DNA of 54,941 nt. Origin: Mesorhizobium sp. dw_380. GTDB lineage: Bacteria > Pseudomonadota > Alphaproteobacteria > Rhizobiales > Rhizobiaceae. Shown here in pieces: positions 38,984 to 49,807 of the stretch. Every line of letters starts with the position of its first letter. Positions within the stretch are counted from its first letter, which is position 1. Under the pieces are notes generated by a model. It was given only the letters and a program-made list of their open reading frames with translations. It had not been told where the DNA came from and did no database searches. The position numbers were made by a program, and so were the translations under genes. The stretch lies in assembly GCF_018588885.1 (NCBI RefSeq), contig NZ_JAFFIW010000040.1, positions 1-54,941 on the forward strand, in the 5' to 3' direction.

Positions 38984-40390
38984 GTGGCACTGACCAATGC
39001 GGATTTGCTGTTTCCCGCCGAGGCGCATCCGCGCTCGATCGCTCGTGATCTGCATGCCGGAATCAAGGACCTGCCGATCGTCAGCCCGCATGGTCACACC
39101 GATCCGCGCTGGTATGCGCTGAACGAGCCGTTCCCGGATCCGGCGCAGCTGCTCATCGTGCCCGACCACTACATCTTCCGCATGCTGTTCAGCCAGGGCG
39201 TGCGACTGGAGGATCTCGGCGTGGCGACCCTGGACGGTGCGCCGGTCGAGACGGATGGCAGGACGATCTGGCGGCGCTTTGCCGAGCACTATTACCTGTT
39301 TCGCGGAACGCCGACGCGGCTGTGGTTCGACCATGTGCTGGCGCATCTGTTCGCTATCGACGAACCGCTGACGGCCGCAACCGCCGACCGCCACTACGAT
39401 ACGATCGCGACGGTGCTGCAGTGGGAGAACTTCCGCCCGCGCGCGCTGTTCGAGCGCTTCAACATCGAGGTGATCGCGACGACCGAAGGCGCGCTCGACG
39501 ATCTCAAATGGCACCAGATGATCCGCGACAGTGGCTGGGAGGGCCGCGTCATCACCGCCTATCGGCCGGATGCCGTGGTCGATCCGGACTTCGAGGGATT
39601 TTCGGCCAATCTGGACCGGCTCGGCGAGATCACCGGCTGCGACACCGGAACATGGGCCGGCTATCTCGATGCGCATCGCCAGCGGCGCGCCTTCTTCAAG
39701 AGCTTTGGCGCGACTTCATCCGACCACGGCCACCCGACAGCGGAGACCGCCAATCTCTCCGGCGCGGCGTCGCAGGAGCTGTTCAACCGCATCCGACACG
39801 GCTCGGATGATGAGCGCGAGCGAAAATTGTTCCGTGCCCAGATGCTGACCGAAATGGCCAAGATGAGCCGGGATGACGGGCTGGTGCTGCAGATCCATCC
39901 CGGCTCCTGGCGCAACCATTCACCTGGCATCTTCCAGCAGTTCGGCAGGGACAAGGGTTTCGATATCCCGACCCGGACCGATTATGTGACGGCGCTGAAG
40001 CCGCTGCTCGATTGCGTCGGGCTGGAGCGCGACCTGACAGTCATCCTCTTCACGCTCGACGAGAGCAGCTATGCGCGCGAGCTGGCGCCGCTGGCCGGTG
40101 TCTATCCGGCGCTGAAGCTCGGGCCGGCCTGGTGGTTCCACGACAGCCCGGAAGGCATGCGCCGCTTCCGCGAGATGACGACGGAGACGGCCGGCTTCTA
40201 CAACACCGTCGGCTTCAACGACGACACCCGCGCTTTTCCGTCGATCCCTGCCCGTCACGATGTGGCGCGGCGGGTCGATTGCGCATTCCTGGCGCGCCTC
40301 GTCGCCGAGCACCGGCTGCGCGAGGACGAGGCGCATGAGCTGGCCAGGGAGCTTGCCTACACGCTTGCCAAGAAGGCGTACCGGCTCTGA
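38984..40390 (+). CDS. uxaC: Uronate isomerase
   Basis: UxaC isomerises D-glucuronate to D-fructuronate and D-galacturonate to D-tagaturonate. The 468-residue product has the amidohydrolase-like metal segment PIVSPHGHTDPRW (H36, H38) and other family segments such as LYTHYL-type helix FAEHYYLFRGTPTRLWFDHV and NFRPRALFERFNIEVIATTE. The start is a GTG at 38984, because GGGAGG lies 6 bases upstream and ALTNADLLFP begins the family N-terminus; the longer frame from 38882 is not supported. It leads the rightward uronate operon, with dctP 31 bases after it. Confidence 0.95.
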   Translation: MALTNADLLFPAEAHPRSIARDLHAGIKDLPIVSPHGHTDPRWYALNEPFPDPAQLLIVPDHYIFRMLFSQGVRLEDLGVATLDGAPVETDGRTIWRRFAEHYYLFRGTPTRLWFDHVLAHLFAIDEPLTAATADRHYDTIATVLQWENFRPRALFERFNIEVIATTEGALDDLKWHQMIRDSGWEGRVITAYRPDAVVDPDFEGFSANLDRLGEITGCDTGTWAGYLDAHRQRRAFFKSFGATSSDHGHPTAETANLSGAASQELFNRIRHGSDDERERKLFRAQMLTEMAKMSRDDGLVLQIHPGSWRNHSPGIFQQFGRDKGFDIPTRTDYVTALKPLLDCVGLERDLTVILFTLDESSYARELAPLAGVYPALKLGPAWWFHDSPEGMRRFREMTTETAGFYNTVGFNDDTRAFPSIPARHDVARRVDCAFLARLVAEHRLREDEAHELARELAYTLAKKAYRL

Positions 40391-40421
40391 GCCGGTGCTT
40401 CGATTTTCAAGGGAGGAAGTC

Positions 40422-41399
40422 ATGTTGCATTTTTCGAAATTGACGGCAGCCACATTCGCCTTCGGCTCATTGCTGGTCGGCATCGCCAACGCCGAAACCG
40501 TGCTGCGCTCGGCCGACACGCACCCGGACGGCTACCCGACGGTCGAGGCGGTGAAATATATGGGCGAGCTGATCAAGCAGCGCACCGACGGCCGCTATTC
40601 GGTCGAGGTCTATCATTCGGCGCAGCTTGGTGAGGAGAAGGACACGATCGAACAGACGCAGACCGGCGTCATAGATCTCAACCGTGTCTCGATGGGTCCG
40701 TTCAACGGCATCGTGCCGGAGACCGCGGTGCCGTCGCTGCCCTACATGTTTCGCTCGGTCGAACAGATGCGCCATGTCATGGACGGGCCGATCGGCGACG
40801 AGATCCTGAAGGCCTTCGAAGCGCATGACCTCATCGGTCTGGCCTTCTACGATTCCGGCGCACGCTCCTTCTACAACACCAAGAAGGACATCGCCTCGAT
40901 AACCGACATGAAGGGCATGAAGTTCCGCGTCATCCAGTCCGACGTCTTCGTCGACATGGTCAATGCGTTGGGCGCCAACGCCACGCCGATGGCCTATGGC
41001 GAGGTTTATTCGGCCTTGCAGACCGGCGTCATTGATGGCGCCGAGAACAACTGGCCAAGCTTCGAATCAGCCAAGCACTACGAGGTCGCCAAGCATTATA
41101 CGATGGACCAGCACCAGATCGTTCCGGAAGTGCTGGTCATGGCGAAAGCGAGCTGGGACAAGCTCTCGCCGGAGGACCAGGCGATCGTGCGGCAAGCGGC
41201 CAAGGACAGTGTCGTCAAGATGCGCGAACTGTGGGACGCGCAGGAAAAGAAGTCGCGCGACATCGTCGAGAAAGCCGGCGTCAAGGTCAGCGAGATCGAC
41301 AAGCAGCCGCTGATCGACGCGATGAAGCCGGTCTATGACAAATATCTATCGACGCCGGCCTTGAAAGACCTCGCCACACGCATCCAGGCGACGAAATAA
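40422..41399 (+). CDS. TRAP transporter solute-binding protein (DctP family)
   Basis: The 325-residue product has a signal peptide (FAFGSLLVGIANA, cleavage after A24) and the DctP fold with the substrate-carboxylate Arg R169 in MKGMKFRVIQSD, followed by TPMAYGEVYSALQTGVIDGAEN. DctP proteins bind acidic ligands in the periplasm. The position between uxaC and the two permease genes suggests D-glucuronate/D-galacturonate or related uronates. The ATG at 40422 follows GGGAGGAAG. Its stop overlaps the dctQ start by one base. Confidence 0.9.
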   Translation: MLHFSKLTAATFAFGSLLVGIANAETVLRSADTHPDGYPTVEAVKYMGELIKQRTDGRYSVEVYHSAQLGEEKDTIEQTQTGVIDLNRVSMGPFNGIVPETAVPSLPYMFRSVEQMRHVMDGPIGDEILKAFEAHDLIGLAFYDSGARSFYNTKKDIASITDMKGMKFRVIQSDVFVDMVNALGANATPMAYGEVYSALQTGVIDGAENNWPSFESAKHYEVAKHYTMDQHQIVPEVLVMAKASWDKLSPEDQAIVRQAAKDSVVKMRELWDAQEKKSRDIVEKAGVKVSEIDKQPLIDAMKPVYDKYLSTPALKDLATRIQATK

Positions 41400-41986
41400 T
41401 GGAAGCGGGCGGACCGGACGTGGCGCGGGCTTCCGCGCCGCCGTCGAGCGAGGGTGGCTTGAAAGCATTCTGGCTGGGCACGGAACGGGTGCTGGCGCAG
41501 CTGGCGCGGTTTGCGCTGTGGGTCAGCGGCGCCGGACTGACCCTGATGACTGTGATCATCTTCTGGCAGGTCTTCTCGCGCTATCTCCTGAACAGCTCGC
41601 CAAGCTGGACCGAATCCTTCTCGGTGCTGCTGATGGGCTGGTTCATCTTCCTCGGTGCGGCGGTGGGTGTTCGCGAGCGCACGCATCTGGGTTTCGACGT
41701 GCTGCTCTATTTCCTGCCGGCTTCGGCCAAGGCCGTGCTGCGCAGCATTTCGGATGTCGTCGTGCTCGCCTTCGGCTTCGGCATGATCGTCTATGGCGTC
41801 CAGCTTGCCAGGCTGACCTGGAACACGGTGATGCCGTCGCTCGAGCTGCCCGGTGGTGTCGGCTTCTTGCCGGTCGTCCTGGGTGGAGCGCTTGTCTGCC
41901 TGTTTTCGCTGGAGCGGCTGGCCGGGCGCTTTGCCGGCCTGCCTGTCGATGCCGACCAGTACGCCACGGGCGAGGAGGATCTCTAA
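41399..41986 (+). CDS. TRAP transporter small permease (DctQ family)
   Basis: The 195-residue product has a cytoplasmic start followed by four membrane helices, with WVSGAGLTLMTVIIFWQVFSR as the first and SFSVLLMGWFIFLGAAVGV as the second; the loop RERTHLGFDVLLYFLP is typical. DctQ forms a complex with DctM and DctP. Its ATG shares the A of the dctP stop (TAATG), and its stop shares the A of the dctM start in the same way, so the three genes are tightly coupled. Confidence 0.88.
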   Translation: MEAGGPDVARASAPPSSEGGLKAFWLGTERVLAQLARFALWVSGAGLTLMTVIIFWQVFSRYLLNSSPSWTESFSVLLMGWFIFLGAAVGVRERTHLGFDVLLYFLPASAKAVLRSISDVVVLAFGFGMIVYGVQLARLTWNTVMPSLELPGGVGFLPVVLGGALVCLFSLERLAGRFAGLPVDADQYATGEEDL

Positions 41987-43266
41987 TGGCCCTGACCGTC
42001 CTCTTCGGCACCTTCGTCTTCCTGCTCGTCATCGGCACGCCGATCGCGTTCTGCCTCGGTGTCGCCAGCTTCGCCACGGTGCTGGTGCTCGGCCTGCCGC
42101 CGCTGGTGGTGTTCCAGCGCCTCAACTCCGGCGTCAGCGTGTTCTCGCTGATGGCCATCCCGTTCTTCATCTTCGCCGGCGATTTGATGGTGCGCGGCGG
42201 CATCGCCGCCAGGCTGGTGGCGCTGGCCGGTTCGCTGGTCGGCCACCTGCGCGGCGGGTTGGGCCAGGTCAACATCGCCGCCTCCACCATGTTTGGCGGT
42301 ATTTCCGGTTCGGCGGTGGCCGATGCTTCGGCGGTCGGCGGGCTGATGATCCCGCAGATGAAAGCGCGCGGCTATGGCATCGACTATGCCGTCAACATCA
42401 CCTCGGTCGGGGCCATCATCGCGCTCTTGATCCCGCCTTCGCACAACATGATCATCTATTCGATTTCGGCCGGCGGCCGTATCTCGATCGCCGACCTGTT
42501 CACGGCCGGCGTTATACCCGGCCTGCTGCTTGCGCTGTCGCTGATGATCACGGCCTATTGGGTCGCGAGCCGGCGGGGCTATCCGACCGAGCCCTTCGCC
42601 GGCTTCGGCCGGGCGCTGCAATTGCTGGTCGCCGCCATACCCGGCCTGGTCCTGATCGGCATCATCTTCGGTGGCGTCCGGTCCGGCATATTCACCGCCA
42701 CTGAAAGCTCCTGCATCGCCATCGTCTATGCCTTCCTGGTGACGCTCATCATCTACCGTTCGATGAGCTGGAACGACTTTGTCGCCGCCACCACCGCTGC
42801 GGTACGCACCACGGCGATGGTGCTGATGATCATCGGCTGCGCCGCCGCCTTCGGCTGGCTGCTCGCCTATCTCAGGGTGCCGGCGGCGCTGGTCGCCTTC
42901 CTGCAGTCCGTGTCCGACAACAAGCTGGTCATCCTGCTGTTGATCAACATTGTCCTGCTCATCCTCGGCACGTTCATGGACATGTCGCCGCTGATCATCA
43001 TCACCACGCCGATCTTCCTTCCCGTGGTCATGGCCTATGGCGTCGACCCCGTGCATTTCGGCGTCATCCTGATCCTCAATCTCGGCATCGGGCTCTGCAC
43101 GCCGCCGGTGGGCGCGGTGCTGTTCGTCAGTTGCGCCATCGGGCGCATCCCGATCTGGACGGCGATGCGCTCGATCTGGCCCTTCTACGGGGCGGCCTTC
43201 GTCGTGCTGATGCTTGTCACCTACATTCCGGAAATCTCATTGTGGCTGCCAAGTCTTTTCCACTAA
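41986..43266 (+). CDS. TRAP transporter large permease (DctM family)
   Basis: The 426-residue product has about 12 membrane helices and TRAP-M signatures: GTPIAFCLGVASF, SLMAIPFFIFAGDLM, TMFGGISGSAVADASAVGG (gate region) and MDMSPLIIITTPIFLPV, then VHFGVILILNLGIGLCTPPVG. It moves the substrate with Na+ symport. The start ATG at 41986 overlaps the dctQ stop by one base; the longer frame upstream is an artefact. The stop codon TAA lies within the 17-base tandem duplication at 43258-43290. Confidence 0.92.
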   Translation: MALTVLFGTFVFLLVIGTPIAFCLGVASFATVLVLGLPPLVVFQRLNSGVSVFSLMAIPFFIFAGDLMVRGGIAARLVALAGSLVGHLRGGLGQVNIAASTMFGGISGSAVADASAVGGLMIPQMKARGYGIDYAVNITSVGAIIALLIPPSHNMIIYSISAGGRISIADLFTAGVIPGLLLALSLMITAYWVASRRGYPTEPFAGFGRALQLLVAAIPGLVLIGIIFGGVRSGIFTATESSCIAIVYAFLVTLIIYRSMSWNDFVAATTAAVRTTAMVLMIIGCAAAFGWLLAYLRVPAALVAFLQSVSDNKLVILLLINIVLLILGTFMDMSPLIIITTPIFLPVVMAYGVDPVHFGVILILNLGIGLCTPPVGAVLFVSCAIGRIPIWTAMRSIWPFYGAAFVVLMLVTYIPEISLWLPSLFH

Positions 43267-43290
43267 GGGGCCTGTTCCACTAAGGGGCCT
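43258..43290. repeat. 17-base tandem duplication including the dctM stop
   Basis: TTCCACTAAGGGGCCT occurs at 43258-43273 and again at 43275-43290, a 17-base period. The dctM stop codon TAA (43264-43266) lies in the first copy, and the second copy falls in the 44-base gap before the GntR gene. Confidence 0.8.
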
Positions 43291-43310
43291 TCCACCAGGA
43301 GTTTTGCCAC

Positions 43311-44081
43311 GTGTCCGCTGCCGCAACCGACCTCAGGGTCGAGAGAAAACCGAAACTGTCGGAGACCGTCGTCGTGGCGATCCGCAAGCAGTTGCAGGCG
43401 GGCGAAATCCTGCCCGGCCACAAACTGCCGACCGAAGGCCAGCTAACCGAAACCTTCGGCGTCAGCCGCACCGTCATCCGCGAGGCGCTGGCCAAGCTTG
43501 CCGCGGACGGCCTTGTCGAACCGCGGCAGGGCGCCGGCGTCTTCGTCACCGAGCACATCTCGACCATGTTCGGGGCGCTGGCCGCCGACATGGGAGCCAA
43601 GGATTCCATCGCCCTCAACGTGCTCGAAGTGCGCCTCGCCATCGAGATCGAATCGGCCGGGCTCGCGGCGACCCGCCGCAACGCCGCGCAGGAGGCGGCG
43701 ATCCAGGAAGCCTTCTTCGAGTTCGAGAGGCTGCTGCTTGCCAGCGAGCCGACCGGGCCGGCCGACCTTGCCTTCCACCGCGCCATCGCCAGCGCCACCA
43801 ACAATCCGTTCTATGTCGAGATGCTCGACGTGCTCGGCCGGCGCGCCATTCCGTGCGACGTGACCTCGCCCTGGTCGACCGAACTGGTGCAGTCCGACAG
43901 CTACCAGCGCGGACTGCAGCGCGAGCACCTGGTGATCCTGAATGCGATCACCTCGGGCGACGCCGAAGCCGCGCGCGAGGCAATGCGCACGCACCTCGCC
44001 GCCAGCCAGCAGCGCTACCGCGAACGCCTGCATGCAAGGCAGGTTTTTTATGCCGATTCGGTCAAGGCCGGCGGCGAATGA
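43311..44081 (+). CDS. FadR-subfamily GntR transcriptional regulator
   Basis: The 256-residue product has an N-terminal winged helix (LPTEGQLTETFGVSRTVIRE, residues 39-58, then LAADGLVEPRQGAGVFV) and a C-terminal all-helical FCD domain with LEVRLAIEIESAGLAA, FHRAIASATNN and EAMRTHLAAS, whose His residues usually bind a metal and the ligand. The start is the GTG at 43311, 9 bases after AGGAG. It is probably the ligand-responsive repressor of the surrounding uronate genes, with the inverted repeat at 38908-38932 as a likely target. Confidence 0.9.
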   Translation: MSAAATDLRVERKPKLSETVVVAIRKQLQAGEILPGHKLPTEGQLTETFGVSRTVIREALAKLAADGLVEPRQGAGVFVTEHISTMFGALAADMGAKDSIALNVLEVRLAIEIESAGLAATRRNAAQEAAIQEAFFEFERLLLASEPTGPADLAFHRAIASATNNPFYVEMLDVLGRRAIPCDVTSPWSTELVQSDSYQRGLQREHLVILNAITSGDAEAAREAMRTHLAASQQRYRERLHARQVFYADSVKAGGE

Positions 44082-44121
44082 CCATCCCGAGTCAGGACTG
44101 CCCATCTCGAGCCAGGACAAA

Positions 44122-44973
44122 ATGAGCCAGAGCCATACCGACTTCACCTCGCGCTTCGCCATCGATCCGGTTGCGGCCGCGGCAATGGGAACCGATGAGC
44201 TTCGGCACAATTTCCATATCGAAAACCTGTTCCAGCTCGGCCGCGTCAGCCTGACCTACACCCATTACGACCGCATGATCGTCGGCGGCGCCGTGCCGAC
44301 CGGAGTGCCCTTGCCGCTGGAAGCGATCAAGCCGACGGGGACGAAAAACTTTCTCGACCGGCGTGAGCTGATCGCCGTCAACATCGGGGGTGCCGGCAGC
44401 GTGACAGCCGACGGCCAATCGTTCGAATTGCAGGCGCGCGACATGCTGTATCTCGGCATGGGCACGCAGCAGGTGTCGTTTGCCTCGGCAAATTCCAGTG
44501 AGCCGGCCAAGTTCTATCTGCTCAGCGCGCCGGCACATCAGGCTCATCCCAGCCGGCTGATCCGCCTCGACGACGCCAAGCGTCTTGACCTCGGCGGCAA
44601 GGAAGCCTGCAACGAGCGCTCGATCTTCCAGTTCATCCATGCCAACGGTGCGAAAACCTGCCAGCTTGTCGTCGGCATGACGCAGCTGGCGCCAGGCTCG
44701 ATCTGGAACACCATGCCGTGCCATGTGCATGACCGGCGCATGGAGGCCTATCTCTACTTTGACTTGCCGCAGACGGCCCGCGTCTTCCACTTCATGGGCG
44801 AGCCGGATGAAACGCGCCATATCGTGATGCGTAACGAGGAAGCGGTGCTGTCGCCTGGATGGTCGATCCATTCAGGCGCCGGCACGTCGAACTATGCCTT
44901 CATCTGGGCGATGGCCGGCGACAATGTCGACTACACCGATGTCGATCCGGTGGCGATGGACGAGTTGCGGTGA
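44122..44973 (+). CDS. kduI: 5-keto-4-deoxyuronate isomerase
   Basis: KduI converts 5-keto-4-deoxyuronate to 2,5-diketo-3-deoxygluconate in pectin-type uronate breakdown. The 283-residue product has the zinc-cupin ligands H201, H203 and E208 in MPCHVHDRRMEAYLYF and H250 in SPGWSIHSG, at the positions usual for the family, plus TYTHYDRMIVGGAVP. The ATG at 44122 gives the standard length (SQSHTDFTSRFAIDP). It lies downstream of the GntR gene and its stop overlaps the kduD start (GTGA). Confidence 0.95.
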   Translation: MSQSHTDFTSRFAIDPVAAAAMGTDELRHNFHIENLFQLGRVSLTYTHYDRMIVGGAVPTGVPLPLEAIKPTGTKNFLDRRELIAVNIGGAGSVTADGQSFELQARDMLYLGMGTQQVSFASANSSEPAKFYLLSAPAHQAHPSRLIRLDDAKRLDLGGKEACNERSIFQFIHANGAKTCQLVVGMTQLAPGSIWNTMPCHVHDRRMEAYLYFDLPQTARVFHFMGEPDETRHIVMRNEEAVLSPGWSIHSGAGTSNYAFIWAMAGDNVDYTDVDPVAMDELR

Positions 44974-45734
44974 GCGATTTCTCCGCCTTCAGCCTGGCCG
45001 GCAAACGCATTCTCGTCACCGGCGCCAACACTGGCATCGGCCAGGGCATCGCGATTTCGATCGCACGCGCCGGCGGCGTGGTGGTTGGTGTCGGCCGTTC
45101 TTCCATGGATGACACGGCGAGCAAGGTCGCGGCCGTCGGTGGCCGGTTCGAGGCGGTGAGCGCCGACCTTGCCGACACGTCCGCCGCCGGGCCCTTGCTT
45201 GACAAGGTGTGGGACGAGAGCGGGCCGCTCGACGGGCTGGTCAACAATGCGGGGATCATCCGGCGCGCCGATGCCGTCGATCTCAGCGAGAGCGACTGGG
45301 ACGACGTCATGGACGTCAATTTGAAGACGGTCTTCCTGCTCTGCCAGTCCTTTGCCCGGCGTGTCCTTGCCCGTGGAGGCCAAGGTAAGATCGTCAACAT
45401 CGCCTCGGTGCTGAGTTTCCAGGGCGGCATCCGCGTCGCGTCCTATACCGCCTCCAAACATGGCGTGCTCGGTATCACCCGGCTGCTCGCCTGCGAATGG
45501 GCATCGAAGGGCATCAACGTCAACGCCATCGCGCCGGGCTATATCGAGACCAACAATACGCAAGCGCTGCGTGCCGATCCCGACCGTAGTGCCGCCATAT
45601 TGGGCCGCATCCCGGCCGGCCGGTGGGGCCAAGCCGGAGACATTGGCGATGCCGCCGTCTTCCTGCTGGCGCCGGCGTCGAACTACATGCATGGCGCCGT
45701 GGTGCCAGTGGATGGCGGCTGGCTGGCGCGATGA
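44970..45734 (+). CDS. kduD: 2-deoxy-D-gluconate 3-dehydrogenase (KduD)
   Basis: The 254-residue short-chain dehydrogenase reduces 2,5-diketo-3-deoxygluconate to 2-keto-3-deoxygluconate (KDG). Signatures: TGANTGIG (17-24), NNAG (92-95), S146 in NIASVLSF, and Y159-x3-K163 in YTASKHGVLG. The C-terminus has NAIAPGYIETNNTQALR, typical of KduD. The GTG start at 44970 overlaps the kduI stop by 4 bases, which fixes it and implies translational coupling; the longer upstream frame is not supported. Confidence 0.93.
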   Translation: MSDFSAFSLAGKRILVTGANTGIGQGIAISIARAGGVVVGVGRSSMDDTASKVAAVGGRFEAVSADLADTSAAGPLLDKVWDESGPLDGLVNNAGIIRRADAVDLSESDWDDVMDVNLKTVFLLCQSFARRVLARGGQGKIVNIASVLSFQGGIRVASYTASKHGVLGITRLLACEWASKGINVNAIAPGYIETNNTQALRADPDRSAAILGRIPAGRWGQAGDIGDAAVFLLAPASNYMHGAVVPVDGGWLAR

Positions 45735-45745
45735 GGAGAACAACG

Positions 45746-46078
45746 ATGACGAAGATTTTCGCTCATGCCGGTGACAGTGCCTGGACGGCGACGCCTGACG
45801 GCAACAGGCGGCGTGTTCTCCTGCACACCGACGAACTGATGCTGGTCGAATTCGGTTTCGACGCGGGCGGTGTCGGCGCCTTGCACTCACACCCGCATGT
45901 CCAGGCAAGCTACGTCGCCGAAGGTCGCTTCGAGGTGACCATCGACGGCCGGACCGAAATCCTCGCGGCCGGCGGCAGCTTCATCGTGCCGTCCGGTCTG
46001 CTGCATGGCGTCAAGGCGCTGGAAGCGGGGCGGCTGGTCGACAGTTTTACGCCGCACCGGGCTGATTTTCTCGCCTGA
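45746..46078 (+). CDS. kdgF: KdgF-type cupin (unsaturated uronate ketonisation)
   Basis: The 110-residue single-domain cupin has the metal motif GALHSHPHVQ (H47, H49) with Q53, the strand YVAEGRFEVTIDG, and H87 in IVPSGLLHGVKA. It resembles KdgF, which opens 4,5-unsaturated monouronates from pectate or alginate lyases to the linear 5-keto-4-deoxyuronate used by KduI. The ATG at 45746 is 11 bases after kduD. Small cupins are hard to name from sequence alone; the identification rests mostly on the gene order kduI-kduD-kdgF. Confidence 0.85.
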   Translation: MTKIFAHAGDSAWTATPDGNRRRVLLHTDELMLVEFGFDAGGVGALHSHPHVQASYVAEGRFEVTIDGRTEILAAGGSFIVPSGLLHGVKALEAGRLVDSFTPHRADFLA

Positions 46079-46116
46079 GCACAAGCCTCCGGTTTCGCGA
46101 CCACTTCCGAAGATGA

Positions 46117-46144
46117 AAACCCGCGCCTTGGGAGGCGCGGGTTT
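46117..46144. terminator. Terminator hairpin after the uronate operon
   Basis: AAACCCGCGCC and GGCGCGGGTTT form a perfect 11-bp stem around TTGGGA, 38 bases after the kdgF stop. It marks the end of the rightward uronate operon. Confidence 0.75.
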
Positions 46145-46249
46145 GTTGCCTGGGCGCTTGTGGCGCCGCGGTACTCAAAACATCACCGCAGGATCGGAAA
46201 CCTGCCGGATGATGGTGAAGATAAGCTTAACGCCGATGGCTGCGTCCGC

Positions 46250-47671
46250 TCAGGTGATGTGCCTGAGCAGGCCGAAAAGCCGCTCGAAGGTCTTGCCGTA
46301 GGGCGGGCGCAGCAGGGCGCCGGCGCTCAAGCGCGACTGCAGGAAAACCGGCTTGTCCTTGCTGAAGGTGCGGAACCCCCATTGCCCGTGATAGGCGCCC
46401 ATGCCGCTGGCGCCGACACCGCCGAAGGGCTGGTTCTCCTGCACCAGGTGCAGCATGCAGTCGTTGATGGTGACGCCGCCGGCGACGGTCTCGCGCAGGA
46501 TGCGCTGGCGGTTGCCGCTGTCGCGCCCGAACCAGTAGAGCGCCAGGGGCCGATCCGCCCGGTTCACATGGTCGATCGCCTCGTCGACGGTGGCGTATTC
46601 GACGATCGGCAGCACCGGCCCGAAAATCTCTTCGCGCATCAGGCGCAGGTCCGGGCCGGCATTGCTGACCAGGGTCGGCGGAAGCTTCCGGCTCGCGGTG
46701 CCGAATTCTTCGCCGGCCGGATTGATTTCGGTGACCTTGGCGCCGGCGTCGCGAGCTTCCGCGATCATGACGCGCAGGCGCTGGTAATGCCGGTCGCTGA
46801 TGATGGCGGTATAGTCGGGGTTGTCGCGCAGGCTCGGATAGAGCTTCGCGACCGCTGTTGCGAGCTTGGCTGCGACCGTGCCTGCCTGTCCCTTGGGCAC
46901 CAGCAAATAGTCCGGTGCGATGCAGGTCTGCCCGGCATTGAGCAGCTTGCCGTAGGCGATGCTGGCTGCTGCCGCATCGAGGTCGCAGGAGGGATCGAAG
47001 ATTGCCGGAGACTTGCCGCCGAGTTCGAGCGTGACCGGGGTCAGATTGGCGGCGGCCGCGATCGCCACCTGGCGGCCGACCGCGGTCGAGCCGGTGAACA
47101 GCAGATGATCGAACGGCATCGACACGAAGGCCTTGCCCATTTCGGCATCGCCAGTGATGACGCTGAGCTCGTCCGGGGCGAAATGTTCACCGGTCAGTCT
47201 GGCCAGCAGCTCCGAGAAAGCGGGTGTCAATTCGGAAGGCTTGACCAGGACGCGGTTGCCGGCGGCAAGGGCTGCGGTAACCGGCGCGACGGCGAGCTGG
47301 AAGGGATAGTTCCAGGGCGAGACGATGCCGACGACACCAAGCGGCTGCGGCAGCAGGCGGTTCTTGCCCGGCAGGAACGGCAAGGTGGTGGCGACACGAC
47401 GCTCCCGCATCCAGCCCTTCAGATGGGACAGCGCATGGCGGATACCGGCGCGCACGACAAAGAGCTCGGCAAGACGGGTCTCATGCGCCGAGCGGCCGCC
47501 AAAGTCGGCGTCGATCGCTGCGCAGATGTCGGCTTCGTGCCGCTCGGTCAGCGCCAGCAGGCGTTTCAGGCGATCCTTTCGCACGGCAAGCTCCGGAAAG
47601 GGCTGCGCCTCGAAGGCCGCGCGCTGCAACTGGAGCCGCTCGCCGAGAGCATCCTGTCTCACCTGCAGCAT
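46250..47671 (-). CDS. Aldehyde dehydrogenase, coniferyl-aldehyde-dehydrogenase-like
   Basis: The 473-residue product has the aldehyde dehydrogenase residues N121 in VSPWNYPFQL, K144 in VLVKPSE, E216 in LELGGKSP and the catalytic C250 in NAGQTCIAPDYLL. The short length without an N-terminal extension and the sequence NYPFQLAVAPVTAALAAGNR fit the family of coniferyl/medium-chain and membrane-tolerant fatty aldehyde dehydrogenases (CalB, ALDH3-like). The substrate is uncertain. The ATG at 47671 is chosen on family length. It converges on the uronate operon but is separated from it by the terminator at 46117. Confidence 0.88.
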   Translation of the reverse strand: MLQVRQDALGERLQLQRAAFEAQPFPELAVRKDRLKRLLALTERHEADICAAIDADFGGRSAHETRLAELFVVRAGIRHALSHLKGWMRERRVATTLPFLPGKNRLLPQPLGVVGIVSPWNYPFQLAVAPVTAALAAGNRVLVKPSELTPAFSELLARLTGEHFAPDELSVITGDAEMGKAFVSMPFDHLLFTGSTAVGRQVAIAAAANLTPVTLELGGKSPAIFDPSCDLDAAAASIAYGKLLNAGQTCIAPDYLLVPKGQAGTVAAKLATAVAKLYPSLRDNPDYTAIISDRHYQRLRVMIAEARDAGAKVTEINPAGEEFGTASRKLPPTLVSNAGPDLRLMREEIFGPVLPIVEYATVDEAIDHVNRADRPLALYWFGRDSGNRQRILRETVAGGVTINDCMLHLVQENQPFGGVGASGMGAYHGQWGFRTFSKDKPVFLQSRLSAGALLRPPYGKTFERLFGLLRHIT

Positions 47672-47944
47672 CGTGCCCTCCCTGGCTCGCCTGGCCAAGC
47701 TTACATCGCAGCGCGGAGGAATCCAGCGGGGTGAGGATGCCGTAGGGGAAGGCGCTCGCCAGGCACGCACATCGGTCGGCTGGCTTCGGCGTTCCCACCG
47801 CCAGGCGATCCCGGTGCGGGCTTGTATCGGTTGTGGTCCGATGACAGCTGCGCTAAGGCAAGGTGCCTGCGCGGAGAGTCTCTTGATCGGTTTCCACTTC
47901 CTCTCCAATCCACGAAAAATCGCTTCCGCCCCGGTGTCCGTCTG

Positions 47945-49768
<1,824 letters not shown>

Positions 49769-49807
49769 TCCGAATTGAGCTGAAGCGGTCGGCACGTCGC
49801 GCTCAGT

